Numbered from the stretch's first letter, positions 24,892 to 34,339 are shown. The stretch is DNA of 40,042 nt from Sphingomonadaceae bacterium (GCA_016000085.1 JAECRT010000022.1:1-40042); one strand, 5' to 3'. Notes: a model not told the origin generated them from the sequence alone. A program made the numbers and translations.

Positions 24892-26346
24892 GTGACCATC
24901 GAAACGGAACTCAAGCTCGAAGTCGAGCCCGATGCAGCCGCTTTCCTGGAAGCATCAGAGTTGCTGCGCGCTGCACCGGAGATCGTCAAGCAGCGCGCCC
25001 TCTATTTCGACACCGCCGACAAGGCGCTTCTATCAGCGGGCATCTCGCTTCGTATACGCCGCACCGGTCGCAAACGGGTCCAGACCTTGAAGATCGCAGC
25101 AGGGCCGGTGGCAGGTCTTTTCGCCAGGACAGAGTTTGAGCGCCCGGTCAGCGACGATGACCCTGTTATTGAGTCAGCGAGCCCACTGGCCGAGATACTG
25201 GGCAAGAAGGCAAAGGCGCTCGCGCCAGCGTTCGAGATTTTGATCGAGCGCCGAAGCTGGATGCTCAAGGAAGGCAACGCCGATATCGAATGTGTAATTG
25301 ATAGAGGTAAAGCCAAGATCGCCAACCGAGAGGCAAGCATCTGTGAAATGGAGCTGGAACTCAAGTCCGGCGACCAGCGCGAGCTGTTCAGCCTCGCCCG
25401 TAAATTCGATCAAATAGCGCCAGTCCGACTGGGTATGTTGAGCAAAGCAGAACGGGGATATGGCTTGCTCGGACCCGCTATATCGGCCCACAAGGCGGAA
25501 CCCGTCATGCTGGGCACGGATGTTATGGCTCAGGATGCCTTCCAGCAGATCGCTCTCGCCTGTGTCCGCCATTATCGCCTGAACGAAGCCATGCTGTTCG
25601 AGGACTGGCACCCTTCAGCGCTCCATCAGGCGCGCGTCGCGCTGCGCCGCCTGCGTTCTGCGTTCACCATCTTTAACCCGATTCTCCCGCACGCGCGGGC
25701 CGATCAGTTCAAATCGGCGTTGCGCGATCTGTCAGCCGTTTTAGGCGAGGCCAGAAATCTCGATGTCTTGCGGGACAGGATTGCGGTCACACCTGAACCA
25801 AAGATCGAGGACGCCAGAAATCTGGCATATGCAGAGGTCAAAACACGGCTGGCGTCTGCCGAAACACGCGCATTGATGCTTGATCTTACGGAATGGCTGG
25901 CGGTGGGTGACTGGCTGACCGAAGCCTCAACCCATGAGGAAAGACACCTGCCCAGTAAGGTATTCGCAGCGCATGCGCTGCGTGGGTTGTGTAAAAAGAT
26001 CAGGAAGCATGGTCGCAGGCTCCGAGAAGGAAGCGATGATGACCGGCACACGGTCCGGAAAGACGCCAAGAAGCTTCGTTATGCATCAGAGTTTTTTGAA
26101 TGCTTCTACGACACCGGGCGCCAAAAGCGCAGGCATGGCAAATTTACAAAGGCGCTGGAAAAACTTCAGGGGCATTTGGGAGCGTTCAACGATCGAGTAA
26201 CGGCACTGGAGTTAATCGAGGCAATGGGACTTGAAGGCCAGCCTGCGGCCGGTGCCTTGCTCAGCGGAAAAACCCGCGGGACACTGATCAAGCGCGCCGA
26301 TAGTGCCTGGGACGAGTTGATCGATCTCAAACCTTTTTGGAGATAG
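24892..26346 (+). CDS. CYTH and CHAD domain-containing protein
   Basis: In this 484-residue protein the N-terminal CYTH (triphosphate tunnel) domain spans about residues 1-200, with the ETELKLE signature (E4, E6, K8), RIRRTGRKRVQTLK near 54-67 and ELELKSG near 154-160. The C-terminal CHAD domain spans about 215-480, with HQARVALRRLR at 245-255 and HTVRKDAKKLRYASEFF near 386-402, rows of basic residues that bind polyphosphate. Such proteins are inorganic triphosphatases or polyphosphate-associated proteins. The start is GTG at 24892 with GAGGG upstream. Composition differs from its neighbours, and it lies inside the putative islet. Confidence 0.9.
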   Translation: MTIETELKLEVEPDAAAFLEASELLRAAPEIVKQRALYFDTADKALLSAGISLRIRRTGRKRVQTLKIAAGPVAGLFARTEFERPVSDDDPVIESASPLAEILGKKAKALAPAFEILIERRSWMLKEGNADIECVIDRGKAKIANREASICEMELELKSGDQRELFSLARKFDQIAPVRLGMLSKAERGYGLLGPAISAHKAEPVMLGTDVMAQDAFQQIALACVRHYRLNEAMLFEDWHPSALHQARVALRRLRSAFTIFNPILPHARADQFKSALRDLSAVLGEARNLDVLRDRIAVTPEPKIEDARNLAYAEVKTRLASAETRALMLDLTEWLAVGDWLTEASTHEERHLPSKVFAAHALRGLCKKIRKHGRRLREGSDDDRHTVRKDAKKLRYASEFFECFYDTGRQKRRHGKFTKALEKLQGHLGAFNDRVTALELIEAMGLEGQPAAGALLSGKTRGTLIKRADSAWDELIDLKPFWR

Positions 26347-26488
26347 GCAGCCGCTTAATCGTCACGATTGGCTTGGTGTGCGTTATACAACACGCCTGGC
26401 GGTCAGGTAATGGGGTCCGCGAACACGGTCCGATCGGCTTTGCAGGCTATGGCGCCTAAGACGGTCCTTGGGTTCGTCGCTCCGCTGA

Positions 26489-26501
26489 CCTTGCCACGCC
26501 C
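26489..26501 (+). repeat. direct repeat, copy 2, candidate att site
   Basis: This is an exact 13-base copy (CCTTGCCACGCCC) of the tRNA-Val 3' end, followed by TGCA where the tRNA has ACCA. The bases upstream do not resemble the rest of a tRNA, as expected for the distal end of an integration. Confidence 0.5.
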
Positions 26502-26509
26502 TGCATGAC

Positions 26510-26550
26510 AAAGCCCGTCGCCTGATTGCGGGCGGCGGGCTTTCTCTTTT
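26510..26550 (+). terminator. intrinsic terminator after repeat copy 2
   Basis: AAAGCCCGTCGCC (26510-26522) pairs with GGCGGCGGGCTTT (26531-26543), 13 bp with one G-T pair, followed by CTCTTTT. It could end CYTH/CHAD transcription, or be the former terminator of the tRNA gene. Confidence 0.75.
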
Positions 26551-26601
26551 GCGGCGCGGCGCGACTGGGCTAAGAGCCTGGGTCGGGACTATCGGGGGAC
26601 G

Positions 26602-27240
26602 ATGATGACGGCGGATTGCACGACGATTGCCGGAAAGCGGGTGCTGTTCGTGATGGCGGTGGAGGCTGAATATGGCCCGCATCTGCGTGCCCGGTTCAAG
26701 CCCCTGATGACCGGCGTCGGTCCGGTGGAAGCCGCGCTGGCGATGGGCGTCGCCTTGCAGGACATGGCGCGGATTAACGCCCTGCCCGACTTTGCGGTCT
26801 GCCTGGGATCGGCGGGTTCGCGCACCTGCCCGTTGGGTGACATATTCCAGATCGGTAGCGTGTCCTGGCGTGACATGGATGCGTCCCGACTGGGCTTTAC
26901 CAAAGGCGTAACCCCCTTCACCGATCACCCCGTCGATGTGCCGCTGTGGTCGCCGCTGTCGATTCCCACGGCACGGCTGTCGACCGGCGCGAATATCGTG
27001 GGTGGGCAGGATTATGCAGCGATCGACGCCGACATGGTGGATATGGAGACGTTCGCGGTGGCGCGCGCCTGCGCCCGCTTCGACGTGCCGCTGATGGGGC
27101 TGCGTGGCGTATCCGACGGTCCGGGGGAATTGTCAGGCATCGATGGCTGGACCGCCCTGCTGGAACTGCTGGATGAGCGGCTTGCCGCAGCCGTCGATGG
27201 GCTGGAAGCGGCGCTCGCCGGCGAAAGCCTGCCGCTATAG
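26602..27240 (+). CDS. 5'-methylthioadenosine/S-adenosylhomocysteine nucleosidase-like protein
   Basis: This 212-residue phosphorylase-superfamily protein shows VLFVMAVEAEYGP near 14-26, MTGVGPVEAALAMG near 36-49, LPDFAVCLGSAGS near 61-73, ADMVDMETFAVARAC near 141-155 and GLRGVSDGPGEL near 165-176. The VDMETFAVA glutamate and the SDGPGE aspartate match the nucleosidase active site. It should release adenine from MTA or SAH. The neighbouring apt could salvage that adenine. The start is the first of two adjacent ATGs. Substrate preference is not certain. Confidence 0.8.
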   Translation: MMTADCTTIAGKRVLFVMAVEAEYGPHLRARFKPLMTGVGPVEAALAMGVALQDMARINALPDFAVCLGSAGSRTCPLGDIFQIGSVSWRDMDASRLGFTKGVTPFTDHPVDVPLWSPLSIPTARLSTGANIVGGQDYAAIDADMVDMETFAVARACARFDVPLMGLRGVSDGPGELSGIDGWTALLELLDERLAAAVDGLEAALAGESLPL

Positions 27241-27285
27241 CAGCGCGATGATCCCCTTCGCGGAGATTGTCGCCGTCATCGCCCG

Positions 27286-27822
27286 TCAGTCGCCCTCAAA
27301 CGCCATAATAGCCTGCGATACGACGCCATCGGCCTCCAGCGCCACCATCCCGCCCAGATCCGGCAGATCGATCGCGAACAACGCCATCAGCACGCTTGCC
27401 CCCTGTTCGCGCAACAGTTGCGCGGCGGCGGTCGCCGTGCCGCCGGTGGCGATCAGGTCGTCGACCAGCAGGACGCGCGCGCCCGCTGGAACCTGTCCCA
27501 CATGGATTTCCAGCCGGTCGGTGCCATATTCCAGCACATAGTCGATGCCGACCGTCTTGCCCGGTAGCTTGCCCTTCTTGCGCACCGGCACAAAGCCCTT
27601 GCCCAGCGCCAACGCCAGAGCCGCGCCCAGGATGAAGCCCCGCGCCTCGATCCCGACGATCAGGTCCGGGTCGAGCGGGCGAGCGATGTCCGCCATCCGC
27701 TTTATCAGCTCGCGCAGACCCTCGCCATCGGCCAGCAACGTGGTGATGTCGCGAAACTGGATTCCAGGCTTGGGGAAATCCGGGATGGTGCGAACCAGCG
27801 TGGTCAGGCTGTCGATGCTCAT
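27286..27822 (-). CDS. apt: adenine phosphoribosyltransferase
   Basis: This 178-residue enzyme joins adenine to PRPP to give AMP. It shows RTIPDFPKPGIQFRDITTLL near 11-30, IVGIEARGFILG near 56-67, VPVRKKGKLPG and the PRPP-binding VLLVDDLIATGGTATAA near 118-134, all typical of Apt. I used ATG 27822 (GAGGG upstream) instead of 27855. It is convergent with the nucleosidase gene, 45 bp away. Confidence 0.95.
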   Translation of the reverse strand: MSIDSLTTLVRTIPDFPKPGIQFRDITTLLADGEGLRELIKRMADIARPLDPDLIVGIEARGFILGAALALALGKGFVPVRKKGKLPGKTVGIDYVLEYGTDRLEIHVGQVPAGARVLLVDDLIATGGTATAAAQLLREQGASVLMALFAIDLPDLGGMVALEADGVVSQAIMAFEGD

Positions 27823-27840
27823 GGCGCCCTCATAAGGAAA

Positions 27841-27869
27841 GGGCGCGGTCCCCACAAGGAACCGCGCCC
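27841..27869 (-). terminator. hairpin after the petABC operon
   Basis: GGGCGCGGT (27841-27849) pairs with ACCGCGCCC (27861-27869), 33 bases after the petC stop codon on the minus strand. It is followed by TTTCCTT, a moderate U-run. It lies just upstream of apt. Confidence 0.5.
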
Positions 27870-27901
27870 CGATCTTTTCACCGTCCTTGCGGACTGGCCC
27901 G

Positions 27902-28753
27902 TCAGGCCGCCGCCTTCTTCTTGTCCGCCCAGATATTCTGGTAGGACATATAGGCCAGACCCGTTGCGATCAGCAGGAAGATGATCGTTGCCAGACCCGC
28001 ACGGCGGCGATTTTCCAGCTTCGGTTCGGCGGTCCAGGTCAGGAAGGCCGACACGTCCTGCGACATCTGATCGACCGTCGGCTTGGTGCCGTCGCCATAG
28101 GTCACCTGACCCTCGGCCGTCAGCGGCGGCGCCATGGCAAGGTTGAGGTTCGGGAAATAGGGGTTGTAGTGCAGCCCCTCCGGCGTCTTGGCGTCAGGAA
28201 ATTCCTTCAGCAATTCGGCCGGCTGTGCCTGGAAGCCCGTCAGCAGCGAATAGATATAGGCCGATCCGTGATGACGCGCCTTGGTCATCAACGACAGGTC
28301 TGGCGGGATCGCGTTGTTGTTCGCCGCAGCCGCCGCGACATTGTTCGCGAAGGGCTTGGGGAAATGATCCGCAGGAACCGGATCACGCGTCGCGGCTTCA
28401 CCGGTGGCCGGATCGACCGACGGCGCCTTGATCGCCCACTGCTTGGCGATCGCCTTCACTTCGGCTTCGCTATAGCCGAGCGCTGCGAGATCGCGGAACG
28501 CCACGAACTTCAGGCTATGACAGGCCGAGCAGACTTCCTTGAAAACCTGAAAGCCGCGCTGCAACTGCGCCTGATCATATTTGCCCAGCGGTCCATCGAA
28601 CGAGAAGGACACATGCTTGGGCGTCAGATGAAACTCATGCTCCACCGTCGCCGCTGGCGGATCGGTGACATAAGCCACCGCCCCCAACAGGAAGGATACC
28701 AGCAGCCAGCCCGAAAAGAAGAGGCCGACGAGAAATGCGCCAATGCGAACCAT
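27902..28753 (-). CDS. petC: cytochrome c1 of the bc1 complex
   Basis: This 283-residue haem protein of complex III passes electrons from the Rieske protein to cytochrome c. It has an N-terminal hydrophobic export segment (residues 5-29), the haem site CSACH (C75, C78, H79), the axial Met207 in NLNLAMAPPL and a C-terminal membrane anchor at about 252-272 before a lysine-rich end. It is the third gene of petABC, 14 bp after petB. Confidence 0.95.
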   Translation of the reverse strand: MVRIGAFLVGLFFSGWLLVSFLLGAVAYVTDPPAATVEHEFHLTPKHVSFSFDGPLGKYDQAQLQRGFQVFKEVCSACHSLKFVAFRDLAALGYSEAEVKAIAKQWAIKAPSVDPATGEAATRDPVPADHFPKPFANNVAAAAANNNAIPPDLSLMTKARHHGSAYIYSLLTGFQAQPAELLKEFPDAKTPEGLHYNPYFPNLNLAMAPPLTAEGQVTYGDGTKPTVDQMSQDVSAFLTWTAEPKLENRRRAGLATIIFLLIATGLAYMSYQNIWADKKKAAA

Positions 28754-28767
28754 ATTCTGTCTACCCC

Positions 28768-30060
28768 TTATTCAGCAGGGACCGCGACGGTTTCGCCGTC
28801 GGTCTTGCCATATTTCGCGAGCACGGCCTCGGTGATCGAACCGGGCAGCGGCAGCGGCTTTTCAAAGCGCGAGATCAGCGGCAGGATGATGAGGAAGTGG
28901 GCGAAATAATAAGCCGCCGCTACCTGAGAGATCATCACGAAAGGTTCTGCCGCAGGTGCGCCGCCGCAATAACCCAGCACCGCCACGTCCGCGAGCAGGA
29001 TCCACCAGAACTTGCGGAAGGTCGGGCGATAACGGCCCGAACGCACCGGCGAGGTGTCCAGCCAAGGCAGGAAGAAAAGCAGCAGGATCGACGCGAACAT
29101 CGCCAGCACGCCCAGCAACTTTGCGGGGATGAAGAAGAAGTCCACGGTAAAGGCGCGCAGGATCGCGTAGAAGGGCCAGAAATACCATTCCGGCACGATG
29201 TGCGCGGGCGTCGAAAGCGGGTTCGCTTCGATATAGTTATCCGGGTGGCCCAGGAAGTTCGGCGCGAAGAACAGCAGGATCGAGAAGGCGATCAGGAAGA
29301 TGCCCGCGCCGAAGCCGTCCTTGGCCGTGTAATAGGGATGGAAAGGCACAGTGTCCTGCGGCCCCTTCACTTCCACGCCGGTCGGGTTCGACGAACCTGG
29401 AATATGCAGCGCCCAGATGTGCAGGATGATGACACCAGCGATCACGAAGGGCAGCAGGAAGTGCAGCGAGAAGAAGCGGTTCAGCGAGGCGTTGCCAGGC
29501 GCGAAACCACCCAGCAGCCAGGTCTGGATCGGCTCGCCCACTACGGGGATCGCGCCGAACAGGCCGGTGATGACCTTCGCGCCCCAATAGGACATCTGCC
29601 CCCAGGGAAGCACATAGCCCATGAAAGCGGTCGCCATCATCAGCAGGAAGATGACAAGGCCCAGCAGCCACACCATTTCGCGGGGCGCCTTGTAGGAGCC
29701 GAAATAGAGGCCGCGGAAAATGTGGAGATAGACCACGATGAAGAAGAAGCTCGCGCCATTGGCGTGCGCATAACGCATCAGCCAGCCCGCGTTCACATCG
29801 CGCATCGTATGTTCAACGGTGCTGAACGCCACCAGATCGTTGGCGCCGTAGTGCATCGCCATGATGATGCCGGTGACAATCTGGATCATCAGGGCCAAGC
29901 CGGCCAGGACACCGAAGTTCCAGAAATAGTTGAGATTGCGCGGCACGGGATAGCCCGCACCCACGGCGTTATAGACGAGACGCGGCACCGGCAGCTTCTC
30001 GTCGACCCACTGCATCAGCGGATGCTTCGGCGTATATTGCTCAGCCCAGGGAAAGCTCAT
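28768..30060 (-). CDS. petB: cytochrome b of the bc1 complex
   Basis: This 430-residue subunit holds both b haems and the quinol sites. Features include [18 protein letters not shown], the [20 protein letters not shown] haem region, [16 protein letters not shown], the second histidine pair in [20 protein letters not shown], and [15 protein letters not shown], the Qo-site PEWY motif. Eight or nine membrane helices are expected. The length is normal for the fused bacterial type. It lies 11 bp after petA. Confidence 0.96.
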   Translation of the reverse strand: MSFPWAEQYTPKHPLMQWVDEKLPVPRLVYNAVGAGYPVPRNLNYFWNFGVLAGLALMIQIVTGIIMAMHYGANDLVAFSTVEHTMRDVNAGWLMRYAHANGASFFFIVVYLHIFRGLYFGSYKAPREMVWLLGLVIFLLMMATAFMGYVLPWGQMSYWGAKVITGLFGAIPVVGEPIQTWLLGGFAPGNASLNRFFSLHFLLPFVIAGVIILHIWALHIPGSSNPTGVEVKGPQDTVPFHPYYTAKDGFGAGIFLIAFSILLFFAPNFLGHPDNYIEANPLSTPAHIVPEWYFWPFYAILRAFTVDFFFIPAKLLGVLAMFASILLLFFLPWLDTSPVRSGRYRPTFRKFWWILLADVAVLGYCGGAPAAEPFVMISQVAAAYYFAHFLIILPLISRFEKPLPLPGSITEAVLAKYGKTDGETVAVPAE

Positions 30061-30071
30061 GGTTTCTTACC

Positions 30072-30638
30072 TCAGCCTACGAGAATGGCGGTGTCGGAAG
30101 TGAAGCTGAACTTCGGAACTTCCAGATTCTTGGGCGCAGGGCCTTTGCGGATGCGCGCGGCGGTGTCGTAGGACGAACCATGGCATGGGCAGAAATAGCC
30201 GCCATATTCACCCCGATTTTCGCCTTCGCCCGCGCCCAGCGGCACGCAGCCCAGATGGGTGCAGACACCCATCGTAATCAGCCACTGCTTCTTCCCGTCG
30301 ACGGTGCGTTCCTCCAACGTCTGCGGATCGCGCAGCGTGGAAGGGTCCACCTTGTCGGCTTCGGCAATTTCCTTCGGCGTCAGTTGCCGCACGAACAGCG
30401 GCTGACTGCGGAAGGTCGTCTTGATCGCCTGCCCCGGCTGAATCGCCGAAAGATCGACTTCCGTCGATGCAAGCGCCAGCACGTCGGCGCTGGGGTTCAT
30501 CTGATCTATCAATGGCAGGACAACGGCAACGCCGCCCACCCCTGCGAAACTAACCGCAGCAATATTGATAAAATCACGGCGACGCACCCCGTCTTCGCCG
30601 GTTAGACCCGTACCGTCTGTATGTTCAACGCTCGCCAT
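30072..30638 (-). CDS. petA: Rieske iron-sulfur subunit of the bc1 complex
   Basis: This 188-residue 2Fe-2S protein has a twin-arginine-like VRRRDFINIAAVSFAGVGG membrane anchor (residues 18-45), typical of Tat-inserted Rieske proteins. Cluster ligands lie in CTHLGC (C126, H128, disulfide C131) and CPCHGS (C150, C152, H153). I used ATG 30638 (GAGGTG upstream). The frame runs far upstream into the divergent trmL. It is the first gene of petABC. Confidence 0.95.
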   Translation of the reverse strand: MASVEHTDGTGLTGEDGVRRRDFINIAAVSFAGVGGVAVVLPLIDQMNPSADVLALASTEVDLSAIQPGQAIKTTFRSQPLFVRQLTPKEIAEADKVDPSTLRDPQTLEERTVDGKKQWLITMGVCTHLGCVPLGAGEGENRGEYGGYFCPCHGSSYDTAARIRKGPAPKNLEVPKFSFTSDTAILVG

Positions 30639-30845
30639 GCACCTCAACCCTTGCAAGAACGTCCCTGATCCCGCCGCAATGCCGTGAACGGCCCTGTTTA
30701 TCAAGGGATTTGGGGTGCCATAGGCTATGGCCCCCGCCTTCCCCCCGGCGTAGTTCGGGGCCTGATAACCGGAGTGCGCGCTCTTTGCCAACAGCAAACT
30801 CACGCACCCTATGACAATTTGCCGCAGTGCATTAAGGCGCGCGCC

Positions 30846-31304
30846 ATGCGTATCGCTCTTTACCAGCCCGAAATAGCCGGCAATGTCGGCGCCATCCTGC
30901 GCCTTGCGGCCTGCTTTTCCGTGCCTGTGGACATCATCATGCCGACCGGATTCGCCTTTTCCGATGCACGCCTGAAACGGGCAGCGATGGATTATGGCGC
31001 GGCCGCCGACATCACCCGCCACGCCAATGTCGCGGCTTTCGATGCAGATCGGCGGGCGCATGGCCGCAGATTATTGCTGATGAGCAGCCATGCGTCGCAA
31101 CGGCTGCCCGAAGTCACATTTCACAGCGACGATGTGTTGCTGATGGGATCGGAAAGTGCAGGCGTGCCCGATGAGGTGCGCGACATGGCCGATATCCGCG
31201 TCCGCATTCCGATGGCGCCAGGCTTTCGATCCTTGAATATCGCCGTTTCCACGGGCATCGCCGTCGCCGAAGCCCTGCGCCAGACCGGAAAGTTCCCGCA
31301 ATGA
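30846..31304 (+). CDS. trmL: tRNA (cytidine(34)-2'-O)-methyltransferase
   Basis: This 152-residue SPOUT methyltransferase modifies the wobble base of tRNA-Leu. It has the TrmL pattern: MRIALYQPEIAGNVGAILRLA at the start, DYGAAADITRHAN, a glycine-rich MGSESAGVPDEV near 103-114 and RIPMAPGFRSLNIAVSTGIAVAEALRQ at the knotted C-terminus. I used ATG 30846 because the longer frame adds 54 residues outside the family. Its stop overlaps the start of hemF (ATGA). Confidence 0.92.
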   Translation: MRIALYQPEIAGNVGAILRLAACFSVPVDIIMPTGFAFSDARLKRAAMDYGAAADITRHANVAAFDADRRAHGRRLLLMSSHASQRLPEVTFHSDDVLLMGSESAGVPDEVRDMADIRVRIPMAPGFRSLNIAVSTGIAVAEALRQTGKFPQ

Positions 31305-32176
31305 CCCCGAATATCCCCTTTCCCCTCAACCCCCACCAGCAGGCCGCGCGCACCTGGTTCGAATCACTGCGCGATCGGATCTGCGCCGAATTCGAAACGA
31401 TCGAGCGCGAGGCAGGCAGCGATGCCAGCTTCACCTACACGCCCTGGGACCGCGAGGCCGAGGGGCAGGCACCGGGCGAAGGCGGCGGCGGCGTGCGCGG
31501 CGTGATGAAGGGCAAGGTGTTCGAGAAGGTCGGCGTCAACATCTCGACCGTCGGCGGCGAGCTTGCCCCCGGATTCGCACAGAGCATCCATGGCGCGGCG
31601 GACAATCCGGCCTTCTTTGCCACGGGAATCAGCCTGGTCGCTCATATGACCAATCCGCATGTTCCGGCCGTGCATATGAACACGCGCTATCTGGTGACGA
31701 CCAAAAGCTGGTTCGGCGGTGGCGCGGATCTCAACCCGCCATTGCCGCGCGCAGAAGATACGGCGCATTTCCATGACGTACTCAAGGTCGCCTGCGACGC
31801 GCATGACCCGGACCATTATCCGCGCTTCAAGGCGTGGGCGGACGACTATTTCTTCATCCCCCATCGCGGCGTCCATCGCGGTGTAGGCGGCATCTTCTAC
31901 GATCATCTCGAATGTGGCGACGATGCCGCGTTCGACACCAATTTCGCCTTCACCCGCGCCGTGGGCGACGCCTTCCTCGCCGCTTTCCCGCCCATCGTGC
32001 GGCGACGCATGGCGGAAGAATGGAGCGAATCGGACTATCGCACCATGCTGGAATGGCGCGGGCGTTATGCCGAGTTCAATCTGGTCCATGATCGCGGCAC
32101 CTTGTTCGGCCTCAAGACCGGCGGCAATATCGACGCCATCCTGATGAGCCTGCCGCCCATGGCGAGCTGGAAATGA
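31301..32176 (+). CDS. hemF: oxygen-dependent coproporphyrinogen III oxidase
   Basis: This 291-residue enzyme performs the aerobic version of the HemN reaction. It has the conserved GGGGVRGVMKGKVFEKVGVN near 61-80, ATGISLVAHMTNPHVPAVHMNTRYL near 107-131, FGGGADLNP near 138-146, HRGVHRGVGGIFYDHL near 187-202 and EFNLVHDRGTLFGLKTGGN near 254-272. It starts in the trmL stop codon, so the two are translationally coupled, and the GNAT gene follows 4 bp later. Together with hemN it gives the cell both oxygen modes for haem synthesis. Confidence 0.95.
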   Translation: MTPNIPFPLNPHQQAARTWFESLRDRICAEFETIEREAGSDASFTYTPWDREAEGQAPGEGGGGVRGVMKGKVFEKVGVNISTVGGELAPGFAQSIHGAADNPAFFATGISLVAHMTNPHVPAVHMNTRYLVTTKSWFGGGADLNPPLPRAEDTAHFHDVLKVACDAHDPDHYPRFKAWADDYFFIPHRGVHRGVGGIFYDHLECGDDAAFDTNFAFTRAVGDAFLAAFPPIVRRRMAEEWSESDYRTMLEWRGRYAEFNLVHDRGTLFGLKTGGNIDAILMSLPPMASWK

Positions 32177-32180
32177 CGCG

Positions 32181-32777
32181 ATGGGCATGATTCCGGTCGA
32201 TCCGGGGATGGTGGCGACCATCGTCACCCATCTGGAAATGCGGACCCGCCCCCTCCCCGCGCCGATTCCGGCCGCGCCGCTGCGGCTGGTGCGCTGGAAG
32301 GAACCGAATCTGGCGACCTATCGCGCGCTGTTCCGGCGTGTGGGCGAGCCATGGCTGTGGTTTTCCCGTCTCATCATGACCGATTCGGCGCTGGCGGCGA
32401 TCATTCATGACCCAGCGGTGGAGGTCTATGCCGTGACTGATCCGCGCGGCACCGAAATCGGCCTGCTGGAACTGGATTTCCGCGCCTTGCCCGATTGCGA
32501 ACTCAGCTTCTTCGGGCTGGTCACCGAACTGAACGGCAAGGGTTATGGCCGCTGGCTGATGGCGCAGGCCAAGTCACTGGCCTGGCGCAAGGGCGTCACG
32601 CGATTCTGGGTCCACACCTGCACCCTCGACAGCCCTGCGGCGCTGGGCTTCTATCGGAAGGCAGGTTTTGTCCCCTATGGCTGCGAGATCGAGACGTTCG
32701 CCGATCCGCGACTGGCGGGCATATTGCCGCGGGACGCCGCCCCGCATGTCCCGCTGTTGGATCAGCCCGCTGCCTGA
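32181..32777 (+). CDS. GNAT family N-acetyltransferase
   Basis: This 198-residue protein has a GNAT core at about residues 85-165: [19 protein letters not shown], then [25 protein letters not shown] with the acetyl-CoA loop (GKGYGR), and the [22 protein letters not shown] motif B. The substrate is unknown. It is the third gene after trmL-hemF. Its last 16 bases overlap the convergent membrane-protein gene. Confidence 0.88.
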   Translation: MGMIPVDPGMVATIVTHLEMRTRPLPAPIPAAPLRLVRWKEPNLATYRALFRRVGEPWLWFSRLIMTDSALAAIIHDPAVEVYAVTDPRGTEIGLLELDFRALPDCELSFFGLVTELNGKGYGRWLMAQAKSLAWRKGVTRFWVHTCTLDSPAALGFYRKAGFVPYGCEIETFADPRLAGILPRDAAPHVPLLDQPAA

Positions 32778-33553
32778 CGGTAGAGGCGCGCCAGCATGAC
32801 CAGCATATACACCTGAATCACCGTCGACACGATGGCGGAGGCGACGCCGCCCGCCAGCCGTGCCGCTTCCGGTCCGCCGATCACCCCACCGATAAGACCG
32901 ACGACAGCCTGCGCCGTCGCGCCGACGATCGCGGACAGCAGGGTCAGGATCAGGATGAAACCGAGCAACCGCCAGAAATGGCTGCGTGTCAGCGCCCAGG
33001 CGTAACGCAGCGAGGGCATGACCCCGCTGCTCCCGTCGATCACGACCGGGTTGAGCAGCATCAATCGCACGCTCGCGAACAAGGCGAAACCCGCCACACC
33101 AAAGCCCAGCAAAAGGCCCAGCGCGGCCGCGATCGGCTTGGACAGCACGGACAGCAATCCGATGACCAGGACCAGCACCAGCGCTATCGCCAGCAAAACG
33201 CCCAGCACGACCAGCGCCGTGCCGATCAGCACCGGCAGCCGACGGGACGCGAGCCGCAGCGCTTCCCCCACGCTGATCCCCGGCCGCAGGGCAAGCGCGA
33301 ACAAGGCGAGCGACCCGAACCAGATCAGGATAACCCCGATCAGCATCGCCAGTCCGAAGCTTGGCGGCACGACGGGCATGGTTTGAAGCGAGGGCGCAGC
33401 CGACCAGGCCGCGAAGGCGGGAGGCGTCATTTCCTGAACGATGAGACCCGGCAGCGCTACGAACAACAGCGCCACGGGAAACAGCAGCGAAGCCTCGCGC
33501 GCGACGAAAGCAACTGTTTCCTCCCACGCCTTGCCGATCGACATCGTCGCCAT
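32762..33553 (-). CDS. polytopic membrane protein of unknown function
   Basis: This 263-residue hydrophobic protein has about six membrane helices and the segments [20 protein letters not shown] at the start, [17 protein letters not shown]-like [18 protein letters not shown] in the middle, and [20 protein letters not shown] near 195. This layout resembles the membrane domain found with some glycerophosphodiester phosphodiesterases and YciC-like proteins, but the match is loose. ATG 33544 is a possible alternative start. It is divergent from lipB. Confidence 0.75.
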   Translation of the reverse strand: MATMSIGKAWEETVAFVAREASLLFPVALLFVALPGLIVQEMTPPAFAAWSAAPSLQTMPVVPPSFGLAMLIGVILIWFGSLALFALALRPGISVGEALRLASRRLPVLIGTALVVLGVLLAIALVLVLVIGLLSVLSKPIAAALGLLLGFGVAGFALFASVRLMLLNPVVIDGSSGVMPSLRYAWALTRSHFWRLLGFILILTLLSAIVGATAQAVVGLIGGVIGGPEAARLAGGVASAIVSTVIQVYMLVMLARLYRQAAG

Positions 33554-33631
33554 ATGTATAAAGCCTGCCCTGAACTGCTGAAATGCGCTGGAGACTTGAT
33601 CGCTCGCTGCGCCCAAGTCAAGGAAGCGCCC

Positions 33632-34339
33632 ATGTCTGCAACCAGTCCCCAAACCATCCCCTTTCCCGATCAGGTCGAATGGCGTGTCGCCGATGCCCAG
33701 ATCCCCTACCCCCCAGCGCTGGCCGATATGGAAGCGCGGGCCGCCGCGATCGCCGCCGGGGAAGCGCGCGAACGGGTCTGGCTGCTCGAACATCCGCCGC
33801 TCTATACGGCGGGCACCAGCGCCGATCCCGCCGAACTGCTCGATCCGCGCTTTCCGGTCCATGATGCCGGGCGCGGCGGACGCTATACCTATCACGGGCC
33901 GGGGCAGCGGATCGGCTATCTCAACATCAACCTTGGCGAACGCGGCAAGGACGTACGCAATTTCGTTCATCATCTCGAAGGCTGGATGATCGCCGCTCTT
34001 GCCGATCTGGGCATCGCCGCCCGACGGGCGGAGGGACGGATCGGCATCTGGACCGACGACCGCGACGGACGAGAGGCCAAGATCGGCGCGCTGGGCATTC
34101 GGGTGCGGCGTTGGGTCACGCTTCACGGCTTTGCGATCAATGTCGATCCCGACCTGTCCCATTTTACCGGCATCGTACCGTGCGGCATCAGCGAATTTCC
34201 CGTGACGAGTATCGCCGCACTGGGCGGCAACGCCTCCATGACGGCGCTGGACGCGGCGTTGAAGGCCCATTTCCCTGTCTTTCTCAGCCGCTTGGCGCGC
34301 TGTGGCACGGGGGTTGAGCAATGCGAAACAGGCCGCTAG
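33632..34339 (+). CDS. lipB: lipoyl(octanoyl) transferase
   Basis: This 235-residue enzyme moves octanoyl groups from acyl carrier protein to lipoyl domains, the first step of lipoate assembly. It has [20 protein letters not shown] near 80-99, [16 protein letters not shown] near 105-120, the catalytic pair K150 ([11 protein letters not shown]) and C184 ([12 protein letters not shown]). AAGGAAG lies upstream of ATG 33632. The much longer open frame back to 32495 is read-through over the opposite-strand gene. No lipA is in the window. Confidence 0.95.
   Translation: MSATSPQTIPFPDQVEWRVADAQIPYPPALADMEARAAAIAAGEARERVWLLEHPPLYTAGTSADPAELLDPRFPVHDAGRGGRYTYHGPGQRIGYLNINLGERGKDVRNFVHHLEGWMIAALADLGIAARRAEGRIGIWTDDRDGREAKIGALGIRVRRWVTLHGFAINVDPDLSHFTGIVPCGISEFPVTSIAALGGNASMTALDAALKAHFPVFLSRLARCGTGVEQCETGR

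Larger units (their letters stand above)
24591..26501. other. putative tRNA-Val-associated islet
   Basis: The 1.9 kb between the two copies of the tRNA 3' end holds one gene, the CYTH/CHAD protein. That gene is visibly lower in GC than its neighbours and uses AGA/AGG arginine codons that they mostly avoid. A second terminator sits 8 bases after the downstream repeat, where an ancestral tRNA terminator would be. No integrase is present, so the element would be non-autonomous or decayed. Bases 24634-24891 and 26347-26488 show no convincing gene. Confidence 0.45.

Noticed and set aside
32495-33631. A 5' extension of the lipB frame by 379 codons
   Set aside because: The extension lies opposite the membrane-protein gene, is Gln/Arg/His-rich and falls outside the LipB family. 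ATG 33632 has its own ribosome-binding site.
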